Positions 50,708-58,694 are shown, counted from the first letter of the stretch. The stretch is 64,000 nt of DNA from an uncultured Thermoanaerobaculia bacterium (GCA_951812325.1 OX638294.1:186001-250000), one strand, 5' to 3'. Numbers and translations: made by a program. Notes: a model not told the origin generated them from the sequence alone.

Positions 50708-52234
50708 ATGACAGACCATGACTACGACCTCTTCGTGATCGGCGCGGGTTCCGGCGGCGTGCGGGCCAGCCGCATGGCGGCCGGCCACGGCGCCCGGGTG
50801 GCGGTGGCCGAGGAGCGCTACCTGGGCGGCACTTGCGTCAACGTCGGCTGCGTGCCGAAGAAGCTCCTGGTTTGCGCTTCGGGGTTCGCCGACCACTACC
50901 GGGAGGCCTCTGGATTCGGCTGGACGGCGTCCCGGCCCACGTTCGACTGGGGGCAACTCATCGCGAACAAGAACCGGGAAATCGCGCGGCTCAACGGGAT
51001 CTACCGGGGCTTGCTGGACGGCGCCGGCGTCGAGCTGTTCGAGGGACGCGCCCGGCTGCTTGATCCGCATACGGTGGAGATCGAATCCGGCGGGAACGGT
51101 CGCCACAGCGTGACGGCGGACCAGGTCCTGGTCGCGGTCGGGAGTTGGCCCGAGTTGCCTGCCATTCCCGGGATCGAACACGCGATCAGCTCGAACGAGG
51201 CGTTCTTCCTGGAGCGGCTGCCGGAGCGGTTCGCGGTCGTCGGCGGCGGGTACATCGGCGTCGAGTTCGCGGGCATCTTCGCCGGCCTCGGCTGCGAGGT
51301 GACCCTGATCTACCGCGGGCCGCTGTTCCTGCGCGGCTTCGATCCGGAGATCCGAACTCACCTGGCCGAGGAGATGCGGTCGCGAGGCATCGATCTCCGC
51401 TTCGATTGCCGGGTCGAGTCGATCGAAGAGCTCAACGTGCGTGGGCTGCAACCTCAGCCTGAGCCGCAACCTCCGCCTGTTCTGGACGAAATTGCAGAAT
51501 CGGTGAGACGACAGTTGGAGGGTGTCCGACAGTTGCAAGAGGCCGAGATCGGGCGCCGGAGCGACTTCCGGCAGATCACCCGTCCCCGGCAGACGGCTGA
51601 CGACGGCGACCGTCTGCGACTCCACCTCGACGATGGCGATGCGGTCGAATGCGGCGAGGTGCTCTATGCCACCGGTCGCCGGCCCCTGGTCGCCGACCTG
51701 GGACTGGCGAATTGCGGCGTGGCCCTGGGGCCGCACGGGGAGATTCTGGTGGACGCATACTCGCGCAGCAACGTGCCGAACATCTGGGCGATCGGCGACG
51801 TGACGGACCGCCTGAACCTGACCCCGGTCGCAATCCACGAGGCAATGTGCCTGTCGCGCACTCTGTACGCAGACGAGCCGACCCCCGTCGACCACGAGGG
51901 CGTGGCCACCGCCGTCTTCAGCCAGCCGCCCTTGGCCGCGGTCGGCCTGACGGAGGAGGAGGCGAGAGAGCGGTACGACGACGTCGACGTCTACCGCAGC
52001 CGCTTCCGGCCGCTCAAGCTGACCTTGACCGACAACCAGGAACGCAGCCTGATCAAGCTGATCGTGGACGGCCGCACCGATCGCGTCCTCGGCGCCCATA
52101 TGCTTGGCGCCGACGCGCCGGAGATCATCCAGGGGCTCGCCGTGGCCGTCAAGATGGGCGCAACGAAGAAGGACTTCGACGCCGCGATGGCGATCCACCC
52201 GACCTCGGCCGAGGAGTTCGTCACCCTCCGGTGA
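50708..52234 (+). CDS. gor: Glutathione-disulfide reductase with internal insertion
   Basis: 508 residues against about 450 for the family. FAD-binding GAGSGGVRASRMAAGHGARV, redox-active GGTCVNVGCVPKKLL (Cys43, Cys48), NAD(P)-domain GGGYIGVEFAGIFAGLGCEV followed by YRGPLFLRGFD (Arg typical of NADPH use in Gor), second FAD motif NVPNIWAIGDVTDRLNLTP, and C-terminal active-site HPTSAEEFVT. An insertion of about 55 residues (roughly 242-297) lies between the NADPH domain and the strand RLRLHLDDGDAVECGEVLYATGRRP. It is a Gln/Pro repeat (LQPQPEPQPPP) followed by a charged helix. The ATG at 50708 gives a normal N-terminus. gshB and chaC are next, so glutathione is the expected substrate rather than trypanothione or mycothiol. 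Confidence 0.93.
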   Translation: MTDHDYDLFVIGAGSGGVRASRMAAGHGARVAVAEERYLGGTCVNVGCVPKKLLVCASGFADHYREASGFGWTASRPTFDWGQLIANKNREIARLNGIYRGLLDGAGVELFEGRARLLDPHTVEIESGGNGRHSVTADQVLVAVGSWPELPAIPGIEHAISSNEAFFLERLPERFAVVGGGYIGVEFAGIFAGLGCEVTLIYRGPLFLRGFDPEIRTHLAEEMRSRGIDLRFDCRVESIEELNVRGLQPQPEPQPPPVLDEIAESVRRQLEGVRQLQEAEIGRRSDFRQITRPRQTADDGDRLRLHLDDGDAVECGEVLYATGRRPLVADLGLANCGVALGPHGEILVDAYSRSNVPNIWAIGDVTDRLNLTPVAIHEAMCLSRTLYADEPTPVDHEGVATAVFSQPPLAAVGLTEEEARERYDDVDVYRSRFRPLKLTLTDNQERSLIKLIVDGRTDRVLGAHMLGADAPEIIQGLAVAVKMGATKKDFDAAMAIHPTSAEEFVTLR

Positions 52235-52303
52235 AGCCTGCCGCCCGGACCTGCGCCGGTGAGGCTCAGCACCGAGCCCAGGTCGGACCTCCGCACGTCC
52301 CGC

Positions 52304-52352
52304 GGTGAAGCCTGCCGCCGGGGAAGCCTGCGGCTGGGGAAGCCTGCGGCCG
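52304..52352 (+). repeat. 16-bp imperfect tandem repeat between gor and gshB
   Basis: Three copies of GGGGAAGCCTGCGGC-like units with a 16-bp step (GAAGCCTGC at 52307, 52323 and 52339). A further copy overlaps the gor stop at 52233, and GGCCTGC cores are scattered to 52410. It occupies much of the 234-bp convergent gap; no gene is seen there. Confidence 0.6.
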
Positions 52353-52468
52353 GACCTGCGCCCGCCAGGCCTGCGCCGGTGAGGCCTGCCAAACCTGTCC
52401 AGGCCTGCCGCCGTGGCGGTTGCCGCGGGGGCGACACGGCCTTTCCGCCCGGGACCGCCGGTCGTGGT

Positions 52469-53422
52469 TCAGCCGGCGTGGCGGCGGCGCTCGACGGCGT
52501 CGAGCACGTCGACTTCAAGGCGCGGTCCGCCGAGGTCGGCGATCTCGCGCAGGCCGGTGGGACTCGTCACGTTGACCTCGGTCAGCCAGCCGCCGATCAC
52601 GTCGATGCCGGCGAAAACGATCCCGAGGCGCACGAGCTCCGAGCCCACCGCCGCGGCGATCTCGCGGTCCCGGTCGTCGACCTCCGTGGCCGCGGCGCGG
52701 CCGCCGACGTGGAAGTTCGCCCGCGCCTCGCCCTCGGCAGGGACGCGCAGCACAGCGCCGAGCGCCTCGCCCTCGACCAGGATGACCCGCTTGTCGCCCT
52801 GCCGGATTTCGGGCAGGTAGCGCTGCGCCATGATGTACCGGCTCTCATGGCCGGTCGCAGCCTCGAGGATCGCGCTCGTGTTCCGGTCGCCGGCCTTGAG
52901 GTGGAAGATCCCCTCTCCACCGGCGCCGTCGAGCGGCTTGACGATCATCTCGCCGCCCATCTCCTCCTGGAAGGCGAGCAGTTCCGGAATGCGGCGGCTC
53001 ACCCGCGCAGGCGGACAGACGGCGGGGAAGCGGAGCGCGAACAGCTTCTCGTTCGCGTCGCGAAGCGACAGCGGGTCGTTTACCACCAGGGTGCTCTTCG
53101 CCACCATGGACAGCAGATGGGTTGCGTAGAAGAAGGCCATGTCGAACGGCGGGTCCTTGCGCATCCAGACGACATCGAACTCGTCGAGGAAGGCTGTCCG
53201 CCCGCTGCCGACCTCGTACCAGGCGCCATTGGCTGCCGGCGCCGCCGTGCGCATCGGAATCGCCTCCGCCCGCGGCCGTCCTGCGGGACCCAGTTCCAGG
53301 GTGTCGATCGTGCAGACGGCGAGCTCGTGGCCGCGACCGTCCGCCTCGCGCAGGAACGCGATCGTTGTGTCCTTTTCAGGATCGAGACGCTCGATCGGAT
53401 CGATGACGAAGAGGTGGCGCAT
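52469..53422 (-). CDS. gshB: Glutathione synthetase
   Basis: 317 residues of the proteobacterial ATP-grasp type, which joins gamma-glutamylcysteine and glycine. It opens HLFVIDPIERLDPEKDTTIAFLREA, a hallmark of GshB. ATP-grasp blocks follow: VWMRKDPPFDMAFFYATHLL, NDPLSLRDANEKLFAL, GGEMIVKPLDGAGGEGIFHL, YLPEIRQGDKRVILVEGEALG and IDVIGGWLTEVNVTSPTGLREI. The start at 53422 (MRHLF) gives the family N-terminus; the frame is open 26 codons further, but that is unrelated sequence. It lies tail-to-tail with gor. No gshA is in the window. Confidence 0.95.
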   Translation of the reverse strand: MRHLFVIDPIERLDPEKDTTIAFLREADGRGHELAVCTIDTLELGPAGRPRAEAIPMRTAAPAANGAWYEVGSGRTAFLDEFDVVWMRKDPPFDMAFFYATHLLSMVAKSTLVVNDPLSLRDANEKLFALRFPAVCPPARVSRRIPELLAFQEEMGGEMIVKPLDGAGGEGIFHLKAGDRNTSAILEAATGHESRYIMAQRYLPEIRQGDKRVILVEGEALGAVLRVPAEGEARANFHVGGRAAATEVDDRDREIAAAVGSELVRLGIVFAGIDVIGGWLTEVNVTSPTGLREIADLGGPRLEVDVLDAVERRRHAG

Positions 53423-53766
53423 CCGTGGCCTGAGGAGGAAAAAAAGGGCGGCGCAAGCTATCACGCGGTCGCACCGGCGGAAGACGACCTCAGCCGCCAC
53501 CCCGCCACCCGAAGGGCCGTTCCGGTGTCCAGCGCTTCGCGCCGAGCGCGGGCAGGAGGCCGCCAGCCGCGCCGGGAACCGACGTCGATCACGACGCCGC
53601 GAACCGTGGCCGGGGACGGCGCTTTGTTCGGCGTGAGCATGGTCGGCAAGACAGCCGGCGTTTCAGCCAGGCTTGCCAGCTTGCGCCGGGGGGTGAGGAC
53701 ACGGGCTCGGCCGGCGGCCGCGCGGAGATGCCGTCGCTTGTGCCGCAGCCCGTACAATCTGCCGCC
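53423..53766. other. 344-bp divergent intergenic region between gshB and chaC
   Basis: Open frames cross it on both strands, but their sequence is Arg/Ala/Pro-rich and shows no family features. A TACAAT hexamer at 53753-53758 is listed separately. Nothing else is identified. Confidence 0.5.
53753..53758 (+). promoter_or_regulatory. Candidate -10 element, leaderless start of chaC-like gene
   Basis: TACAAT, close to the sigma70 consensus, ends 8 nt before the GTG at 53767. No ribosome site is present in that interval. Confidence 0.5.
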
Positions 53767-54351
53767 GTGGACCGGATCGAACCATGCTGGCTCTTCGGCT
53801 ACGGCTCGCTGATCTTTCGTCCGGCGATCCCCTTCGTGGAGCGCCGGCCCGCCCTCGTCCGCGGCTGGACCCGGCGTTTCTGGCAGTGGTCGACGGACCA
53901 TCGCGGCGAGCCCTGGCGGCCGGGCCGGGTCGTCACCCTGGCGCCGGCGCCGGACGATTGCTGCCGGGGGATCGCCTACCGTCTTGACGACGTGGACGCC
54001 GACGCCATCCTCGCCGACCTGGACATACGCGAACGGGGCGGCTATGTCCGCATGGAGATCGACCTCGAACTGGACGGACCCGCCGGGGAAGCGGCGGGCC
54101 ATGCAGCCGAGGCGGCGCCCCGAACCGTCGCCGGCCTCACCTACCAGGGCTGGCCCGACAACCGGAACTACGCCGGCCCGGCCCCGCTCGCCGAGATCGC
54201 ATCGCAGATCGCAGAAGCAAGAGGCCCGAGCGGCGCCAACGTCGACTACCTGCGGGACCTTCACGCAGCGCTCGACACCATGGGCGCCCGGGACTCCCAC
54301 GTAGCCGCGCTGGTCGAGCGATTGGGGGCTGGAAGCCAAGAGGCGAGATAA
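53767..54351 (+). CDS. chaC: ChaC-like gamma-glutamylcyclotransferase
   Basis: 194 residues. ChaC-type enzymes split glutathione into 5-oxoproline and Cys-Gly. The substrate-binding motif CWLFGYGSLIFRP is at the N-terminus (YGSL), FVERRPALVRGWTRRFWQWSTDHRG in part is typical, and the catalytic Glu lies in LDIRERGGYVRMEI. GLTYQGWPDNRNYAGPAPLAEIA and the C-terminal helix YLRDLHAALDTMGARDSHV complete the fold. The GTG at 53767 is preferred over the upstream in-frame start at 53728 because a TACAAT hexamer lies 8 nt before it and similarity begins there. Placed beside gshB and gor, it supports glutathione turnover. Confidence 0.9.
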   Translation: MDRIEPCWLFGYGSLIFRPAIPFVERRPALVRGWTRRFWQWSTDHRGEPWRPGRVVTLAPAPDDCCRGIAYRLDDVDADAILADLDIRERGGYVRMEIDLELDGPAGEAAGHAAEAAPRTVAGLTYQGWPDNRNYAGPAPLAEIASQIAEARGPSGANVDYLRDLHAALDTMGARDSHVAALVERLGAGSQEAR

Positions 54352-54395
54352 GGACAGAGTCTTCCTGTCCCGGTAGCAGGTGGTAGCCCGCGGCG

Positions 54396-54566
54396 CTGAG
54401 CGTCAAGAACGTCTACGCAGAACGGCTCGCGAGGGAACTCGCAAAGGAACGCGGCACGACGATGACCGGCGCTGTCATCAGCGCCCTTGACGACGCGCTC
54501 AGGCGTGCACGCGGGCGAAAGGCGGCGGCACCCGCACGGACATCGAGGCGGCTTGAGCCTCCGGGG
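54396..54566 (+). pseudogene. Remnant of a VapB-like (Rv0623-type) antitoxin gene
   Basis: The frame from 54387 (a stop is just upstream at 54384) reads ALSVKNVYAERLARELAKER, then GTTMTGAVISALDDALRRARGRK. This is close to the PSK-type transcription-factor/VapB antitoxin pattern (x-L-S-I-K-N-x-E-x-x-x-L-A-R-E-x-A, then E-A-V-x-x-A-L-x-x-R-L). There is no ATG, GTG or TTG at the expected start (GCG-CTG-AGC), no stop at the normal length, and no VapC toxin follows; the convergent FAD oxidase begins instead. A decayed, orphaned antitoxin is the likely reading. Confidence 0.55.
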
Positions 54567-54568
54567 CT

Positions 54569-56212
54569 TTACCTAGCAACGGCCGGCGCCATCGCGCCGG
54601 TGACGCCTACGTCGCGTCCCTGCGGGTCGATCAGGACCCCGGGATTCATCAGGCCGTCCGGGTCGACCGCCGCCTTGGCGCCTCCGAGGGCGCGGGCGAA
54701 GACCTCGGGTCGCTGGCGGTCGTAGCCGGCCGGTCGGTGGTCGCGGCCGACGGCGTGGTGGTGGGTCACCGTGCCTCCGGCTTCGACCACGGCTTCGTTC
54801 GCGGCCAGCTTGATCTCCCGCCACTGATCCGCGAGGAGTTCCCAGTCGGCGAGAGCGGAGAAGGTGAAGTAGGGCGCTGGTCCGTCCGGGTAGACGTGGG
54901 TGAAACGGCAGGTGACGCTGCCGGGCCTGCCGGTCGCCTGCTCGAGGATCTCCACGGTCCGGGCCATGATCCTGGCGTGGAAGTCGGCGAAGCGGTCCCA
55001 GGTGATCGCGGTCTCGAAGGTGTCGCCGATCACGCCCAGCGGCACGCCGACCTCCCGGAAGTACGGCCCCTTGATGAAGGCGTCCCGCCAGGCGCCGGCG
55101 GCCCCCTCGCGGTGGGAGCTGCCGGCCGATGCGCTGTGATCGCCGCCGCAGTCCGCGGTCAGTTCGAGCGCCCGCTTCATCCACGCGTCGACCGGATGAT
55201 CGGCGGACTCGAAGCCGAGGACCAGCAATGATGTCGACCCGTCGCCGGCGCCCGCGGTCGCGGTTTCCCGGGCGTCGATCAGACGGCAATTCGATGGGTA
55301 CAGGCCGCTCTGGGAGAGCATGCGCATCGCCTCGACAGCGCTCCTGTAGTCGGGGAAGTGAACCGCCGCCGAGCCGCGGTGGACCGGACGGTCCTGCAGG
55401 CGCACCCAGGCTTCCGTGATCACCCCGAGGATGCCCTCCGAGCCGATGACCATGCGGTCGGGGGACGGTCCGGCGCCCGAGCCGGGCAATCGGCGGGTCT
55501 CCATCACGCCCTGGGGCGTGACCGTCGTCGTCGCTTCGACGAAGTCGTCGATGTGGGTGTAGAGGCTGGCGAAGTGGCCGCCCGAGCGGGTGGCGATCCA
55601 GCCGCCCAGGGTCGAGTGCTCGAAGCTCTGCGGGAAGTGGCGCAGCGTCAGTCCCTGCTCCCGGAGTTGAGCCTCGATGTGAGGCCCTCGGGCGCCTGCC
55701 TGGATCCGCGCGGCCCGGCTGGCGCGATCCACCTCGAGCACCTGGTCGAGCTTCTGCAGGTCGACGGTCACCGCGCCGGCGTAGCTGCCGCCGACCGCCG
55801 GCTCGACGCCGCCCACCACGCTCGAGCCGCCGCCGAAGGGGACGACGGCAGCGCCGGCGTCGCCGGCCCAGTCCAGGATCCGGACGACGTCCTCCGTGGT
55901 CTCCGGGTAGGCCACGAGGTCGGGCGGATCGGTCACCTCGCGTCGGAACATCCGCACCGCGTCGGGAAACGACTTGCCGTACGCGTGGAGAAGCCGCTCG
56001 TAGGGGTCGTCGCGAAACAGGCTCGCGAGCGAGGAGGGTGAGCCCAACCGAGGCGGGCGCAGCTCGAAGTCGGCAACCACCGGCATCGTCGCGCGCGGTT
56101 CAAGCGGCGTGCCGAAGCGTTCTGCGGTGCTGGCGCGGAAGGCGTCGGCCTCCGCCGGCGTCAGCCCCTGCCCTTCGTACCCCCAACCACAGAGCTTGCG
56201 TCGTGACGTCAC
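54569..56212 (-). CDS. FAD-binding oxidase, alkyldihydroxyacetonephosphate synthase-like
   Basis: 547 residues from a GTG at 56212 with a near-perfect AAGGAGGT ribosome site 4 nt upstream. The FAD_binding_4 domain has SFPDAVRMFRREVTDPPDLVAYPETTEDVV in part, VPFGGGSSVVGGVEP and GGWIATRSGGHFASLYTHIDDFV. The C-terminal domain has RFTHVYPDGPAPYFTFSAL and VTHHHAVGRDH. The last two motifs match the Tyr-containing strand and His-His-His loop of alkylglycerone-phosphate synthases (AGPS), which swap an acyl for an alkyl chain to make ether lipids, so AGPS-like is preferred over D-lactate or glycolate oxidase. An ether-lipid role would suit Acidobacteriota, but no acyltransferase or reductase partner is adjacent. 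The frame is open to 56347 without family sequence. Confidence 0.85.
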   Translation of the reverse strand: MTSRRKLCGWGYEGQGLTPAEADAFRASTAERFGTPLEPRATMPVVADFELRPPRLGSPSSLASLFRDDPYERLLHAYGKSFPDAVRMFRREVTDPPDLVAYPETTEDVVRILDWAGDAGAAVVPFGGGSSVVGGVEPAVGGSYAGAVTVDLQKLDQVLEVDRASRAARIQAGARGPHIEAQLREQGLTLRHFPQSFEHSTLGGWIATRSGGHFASLYTHIDDFVEATTTVTPQGVMETRRLPGSGAGPSPDRMVIGSEGILGVITEAWVRLQDRPVHRGSAAVHFPDYRSAVEAMRMLSQSGLYPSNCRLIDARETATAGAGDGSTSLLVLGFESADHPVDAWMKRALELTADCGGDHSASAGSSHREGAAGAWRDAFIKGPYFREVGVPLGVIGDTFETAITWDRFADFHARIMARTVEILEQATGRPGSVTCRFTHVYPDGPAPYFTFSALADWELLADQWREIKLAANEAVVEAGGTVTHHHAVGRDHRPAGYDRQRPEVFARALGGAKAAVDPDGLMNPGVLIDPQGRDVGVTGAMAPAVAR

Positions 56213-56360
56213 CGGAACCTCCTTCAGGCCGCGCAGGATAGCGGAGGGGGTGCACCGGGCTGTGAGTGTCTGCCGAACTTCTGACTCCCGGTTACCGCAT
56301 CGCGTCCCACAAAAGGCTGGGGGTTGACGAGCTTGACAGCCGTGCAAACCTGACGGCCAA

Positions 56361-56393
56361 ACAACAGGAGGTCCTCCACAACAGGAGGTCCTC
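56361..56393 (+). repeat. Tandem 16-bp direct repeat containing GGAGG-CCTCC palindrome
   Basis: ACAACAGGAGGTCCTC occurs at 56361-56376 and again at 56378-56393, one base apart and without mismatch. Each copy carries a dyad around GAGGTCCTC and an AGGAGGT that looks like a ribosome site, yet no start codon follows at a proper distance. It could be an operator pair or a regulatory leader element. Confidence 0.7.
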
Positions 56394-56431
56394 AGTTCGA
56401 TAGCGCTGCCGAGATCGACCGAGCCGGAGAA

Positions 56432-56463
56432 GGGCTGTCCGTCCCTTCGGGGACGGGCGGCCC
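56432..56463 (+). promoter_or_regulatory. Very stable 14-bp hairpin with UUCG tetraloop
   Basis: Left arm 56432-56445 and right arm 56450-56463 pair along all 14 positions (12 Watson-Crick, two G-U) around a TTCG loop. The G-U pairs are consistent with an RNA structure on the rightward strand. No T-run follows, so it is not a standard terminator; a leader-RNA element or transcript-end stabiliser is possible. Confidence 0.65.
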
Positions 56464-56608
56464 TTCGTGCCTCTGGCCATGGTCGTGCCTCGGCGGCCTG
56501 CGGTGCTGCCAGCCTGTCCGCTGACGGCGCTCCATCGTACGCGTGTCGGTGCAGGGCTCGATCGCGTCGGCCTGCAGTCCTTCCTGTCCTGCGACCGTGC
56601 CGACCATC

Positions 56609-56614
56609 TAGAAT
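56609..56614 (+). promoter_or_regulatory. Candidate -10 element, leaderless start of the carboxyltransferase gene
   Basis: TAGAAT ends 8 nt before the ATG at 56623, and no Shine-Dalgarno is seen. If this promoter is used, the structured region upstream is not part of the transcript. Confidence 0.4.
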
Positions 56615-56622
56615 CCCCGTTC

Positions 56623-58176
56623 ATGTCCTGGCAACCCGAGGTAGACGAGATCGAGCGCCGCCGGCGCCAGGCGCTGGCGATGGGCGGCGAGGAGGCGGTG
56701 ACACGCCAGCACGAGCGCGGGCGGTTGACTGTGCGCGAACGGATCGAGCGGGTCGCCGATCCGGGGTCCTTCATCGAGGAGGGGCGACAGGCGGGGGCGG
56801 CCGAAGTGGACGAGGAAGGCCGCGTCGTCGCGTTCACTCCGGCGAACTACGTTGTCGGCTTTGCCGATGTCGAGGGCCGGCGGCTGATCGTGGCGGGAGA
56901 GGACTTCACCCAGGCGGGCGGCTCGCCGTCTCCGGCCGGGCTGCGCAAGAGCGTCTACTCGGAGGAGTTGGCCTTGAAGTACCGCCTGCCGCTGCTGCGG
57001 TTCCTCGAAGGCGGCGGCGGCAGCGTGCGCGGCAGCGCGGGTCGCCAGAAAGGGTCGCCGAAGACGCCGCCCCGGCCGATGGGGGAGCCGGTCTACTCGC
57101 GCGCCCGCTTCTGGTCGATCGCCGAGATTCTGCGGACCGTGCCGGTGGCCTCGATCGGGGTCGGCGCGGTGGCGGGCTTTCCGGCGGCGCGGCTGGTCGC
57201 GTCCCACTTTTCCGTGATGACGCGGCACACGGCGCAGATTCTGATCGGAGGGCCGGCGCTGGTCGAGCGGGCCTTGGGCGAGAAGAAGACGAAGGATGAA
57301 CTCGGCGGCTGGCAGGTCCACAGCCGGAGCGGCGTGGTGGACAACGTGGCCGAGGACGAAGACGACGCGATGGATCAGGTCAGGCGCTTCCTGAGCTACC
57401 TGCCGCCCAACGTGGACAGGTTGCCGCCGCGGCGCCCGGTTGGCGATCCGGCGGAGCGGCGCGAGGAACGCCTGCTCGAGATCGTGCCGCGGGACCGGCG
57501 GTTCCTGTACGACATGCGCGAGCTGATCTCGCTCGTCGTCGACCGGGACAGCTTCTTCGAGATGACCGCGGGCTACGGGCCGTCGCAGATCACCGGGCTG
57601 GCGCGCGTCGACGGCCACGCGGTCGGCGTGGTCGCCAACGATTGCCGGCACATCGGCGGCGCGATGGATGCCGCCGGGGCGCAGAAGTTCCGGCGCTTCA
57701 TCGAGTTCTGCGAGACCTTCCACCTGCCGATCCTGAGCCTGGTCGACGAACCCGGCTTCATGATCGGTTCGGAGTCGGAGGCGTCCGGCACGATCCGCTA
57801 CGGCATGGAGGCGATCGCCGCCACGGTCCGTTCCACGGTGCCGTGGTGCTCCGTGCAGATCCGCAAGGCCTACGGCGTCGCGGCCGCGGCCCACTACGGG
57901 CCTTCCGGCCGGGTGCTCATCTGGCCGTCGGCCGAGAGCGGGGCGTTGCCGATCGAGGGTGGGGTGGCGGTCGCCTTCCGGCGCGAGATCGCGGCTGCGC
58001 CCGACCCCGACAGGAAGAGGGCCGAACTCGAGGCCGAGTTCGCCAAGCGGCGGACTCCCTTCCCGCGGGCCGAGGGGTTCTCGGTCCATGATTTGATCGA
58101 TCCACGGAACACCCGTGCCGAAGTCGTCAAATGGCTGGAGCTGTCGGCGCCGCTGCTCGCGTCGCGGGTGCGGTGA
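56623..58176 (+). CDS. Acyl-CoA carboxylase carboxyltransferase (propionyl-CoA carboxylase beta-like)
   Basis: 517 residues. This is the single-chain carboxyltransferase type, which moves CO2 from carboxybiotin to an acyl-CoA. The N-terminal half contains RQHERGRLTVRERIERVADPGSFIEEG in part, VAGEDFTQAGGSPSP and VASIGVGAVAGFPAARLVASHFSVM (oxyanion region differs from the common G-G-A-R-I-Q). The C-terminal half has GYGPSQITGLARVDGHAVGVVAN, ILSLVDEPGFMIGSESEASGTIRYG and IRKAYGVAAAAHYGP. No biotin carboxylase or biotin carrier is in the window, so its partner is elsewhere. The SPTPAG-like substitutions make the acyl substrate uncertain (propionyl-, methylcrotonyl- or geranyl-type). The ATG at 56623 matches the family N-terminus (MSWQPEVDEIERRRRQALAM). 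Confidence 0.88.
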   Translation: MSWQPEVDEIERRRRQALAMGGEEAVTRQHERGRLTVRERIERVADPGSFIEEGRQAGAAEVDEEGRVVAFTPANYVVGFADVEGRRLIVAGEDFTQAGGSPSPAGLRKSVYSEELALKYRLPLLRFLEGGGGSVRGSAGRQKGSPKTPPRPMGEPVYSRARFWSIAEILRTVPVASIGVGAVAGFPAARLVASHFSVMTRHTAQILIGGPALVERALGEKKTKDELGGWQVHSRSGVVDNVAEDEDDAMDQVRRFLSYLPPNVDRLPPRRPVGDPAERREERLLEIVPRDRRFLYDMRELISLVVDRDSFFEMTAGYGPSQITGLARVDGHAVGVVANDCRHIGGAMDAAGAQKFRRFIEFCETFHLPILSLVDEPGFMIGSESEASGTIRYGMEAIAATVRSTVPWCSVQIRKAYGVAAAAHYGPSGRVLIWPSAESGALPIEGGVAVAFRREIAAAPDPDRKRAELEAEFAKRRTPFPRAEGFSVHDLIDPRNTRAEVVKWLELSAPLLASRVR

Positions 58177-58694
58177 ATGCGAACAGGATGCCAGCGGCGA
58201 CCGCGTATCGAGGCTTTGGCCGCGAAGGCTGGCAAGTCGCGCGCGGAATGGATGCGCGCCCTGATCCGGCGTCTCCCTATCTGCGCACTTGGCAACGGGC
58301 GCGGGAGCGGTCGTACGCGGGCGGCACGGAGCGGGCTGCGGCCGCCGCGGCTCAGTCTGCCGCGGGAGCGGTGGTACGCGGGCGGCACGGAGCGGGCTGC
58401 GGCCGGCGCGGCTCAGTCTGCCGCGGGGACCGGTCGTATGCGGCCGGCAGGGAGCGGGCTGCGGCCGGCGCGGCTCAGACTGCCGCGGGAGCGGTGGTAC
58501 GCCGGCGGCACAAAGCGGGCTGCGGCCGCCGCGGCTCAGGCTGCCGCGGGAGCGGTGTTACACGGGCGGCACGGAGCGGGCTGCGGCCGCCACGGCTCAG
58601 GCTGCCGCAGGAGCGGTGGTGCACGGGCGGCACGGAGCGCGCCCCCGGATTCCCGGGACGGCCGCCTGATCGAGCTACTCAGGAGGAACGCAAG
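58177..58694. other. 518-bp gap dominated by a minisatellite
   Basis: After the carboxyltransferase stop there are about 120 bp in which one frame reads RIEALAAKAGKSRAEWMRAL, resembling a ribbon-helix-helix antitoxin tail without a start; it is too short to call. The 61-bp tandem repeat follows (58301-58640), then about 50 bp with the AGGAGG ribosome site of the next gene. Confidence 0.5.
58301..58640 (+). repeat. 61-bp tandem repeat (minisatellite), five full copies plus a partial sixth
   Basis: Units begin (GCGGGAGCGGT-like) at 58301, 58362, 58423, 58485, 58546 and 58607, giving steps of 61, 61, 62, 61 and 61 bp. Copies are about 85-95 percent alike; the core GAGCGGGCTGCGGCC-x-GCGGCTCAG is best kept. 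As 61 is not a multiple of 3, all three forward frames stay open through the array, so the open frames here are a by-product and not genes. The repeat sits between two co-directional genes, 55 bp before the DUF1080 start. Confidence 0.9.

Larger units (their letters stand above)
56213..56622. other. 410-bp divergent region with structured leader upstream of the carboxyltransferase
   Basis: No gene is recognised. It holds, left to right: a TTGACG (56324-56329) with TGC-AAACCT (-10-like, 56346-56351) as a weak rightward promoter; two 16-bp direct repeats; a 14-bp-stem UUCG hairpin; and a TAGAAT hexamer just before the ATG at 56623. The last three are separate entries. The carboxyltransferase frame is open back to 56467, but that stretch has no family similarity. 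Confidence 0.55.

Noticed and set aside
58301..58640. Possible CRISPR array
   Set aside because: The 61-bp units are contiguous with no unique spacers, and no cas gene is near.
58131..58694. Protein encoded by the long frame across the minisatellite, as an N-terminal extension of the DUF1080 protein
   Set aside because: The repeat step is not a multiple of 3 and all forward frames are open. The DUF1080 gene has its own ribosome site, ATG and signal peptide at 58695.
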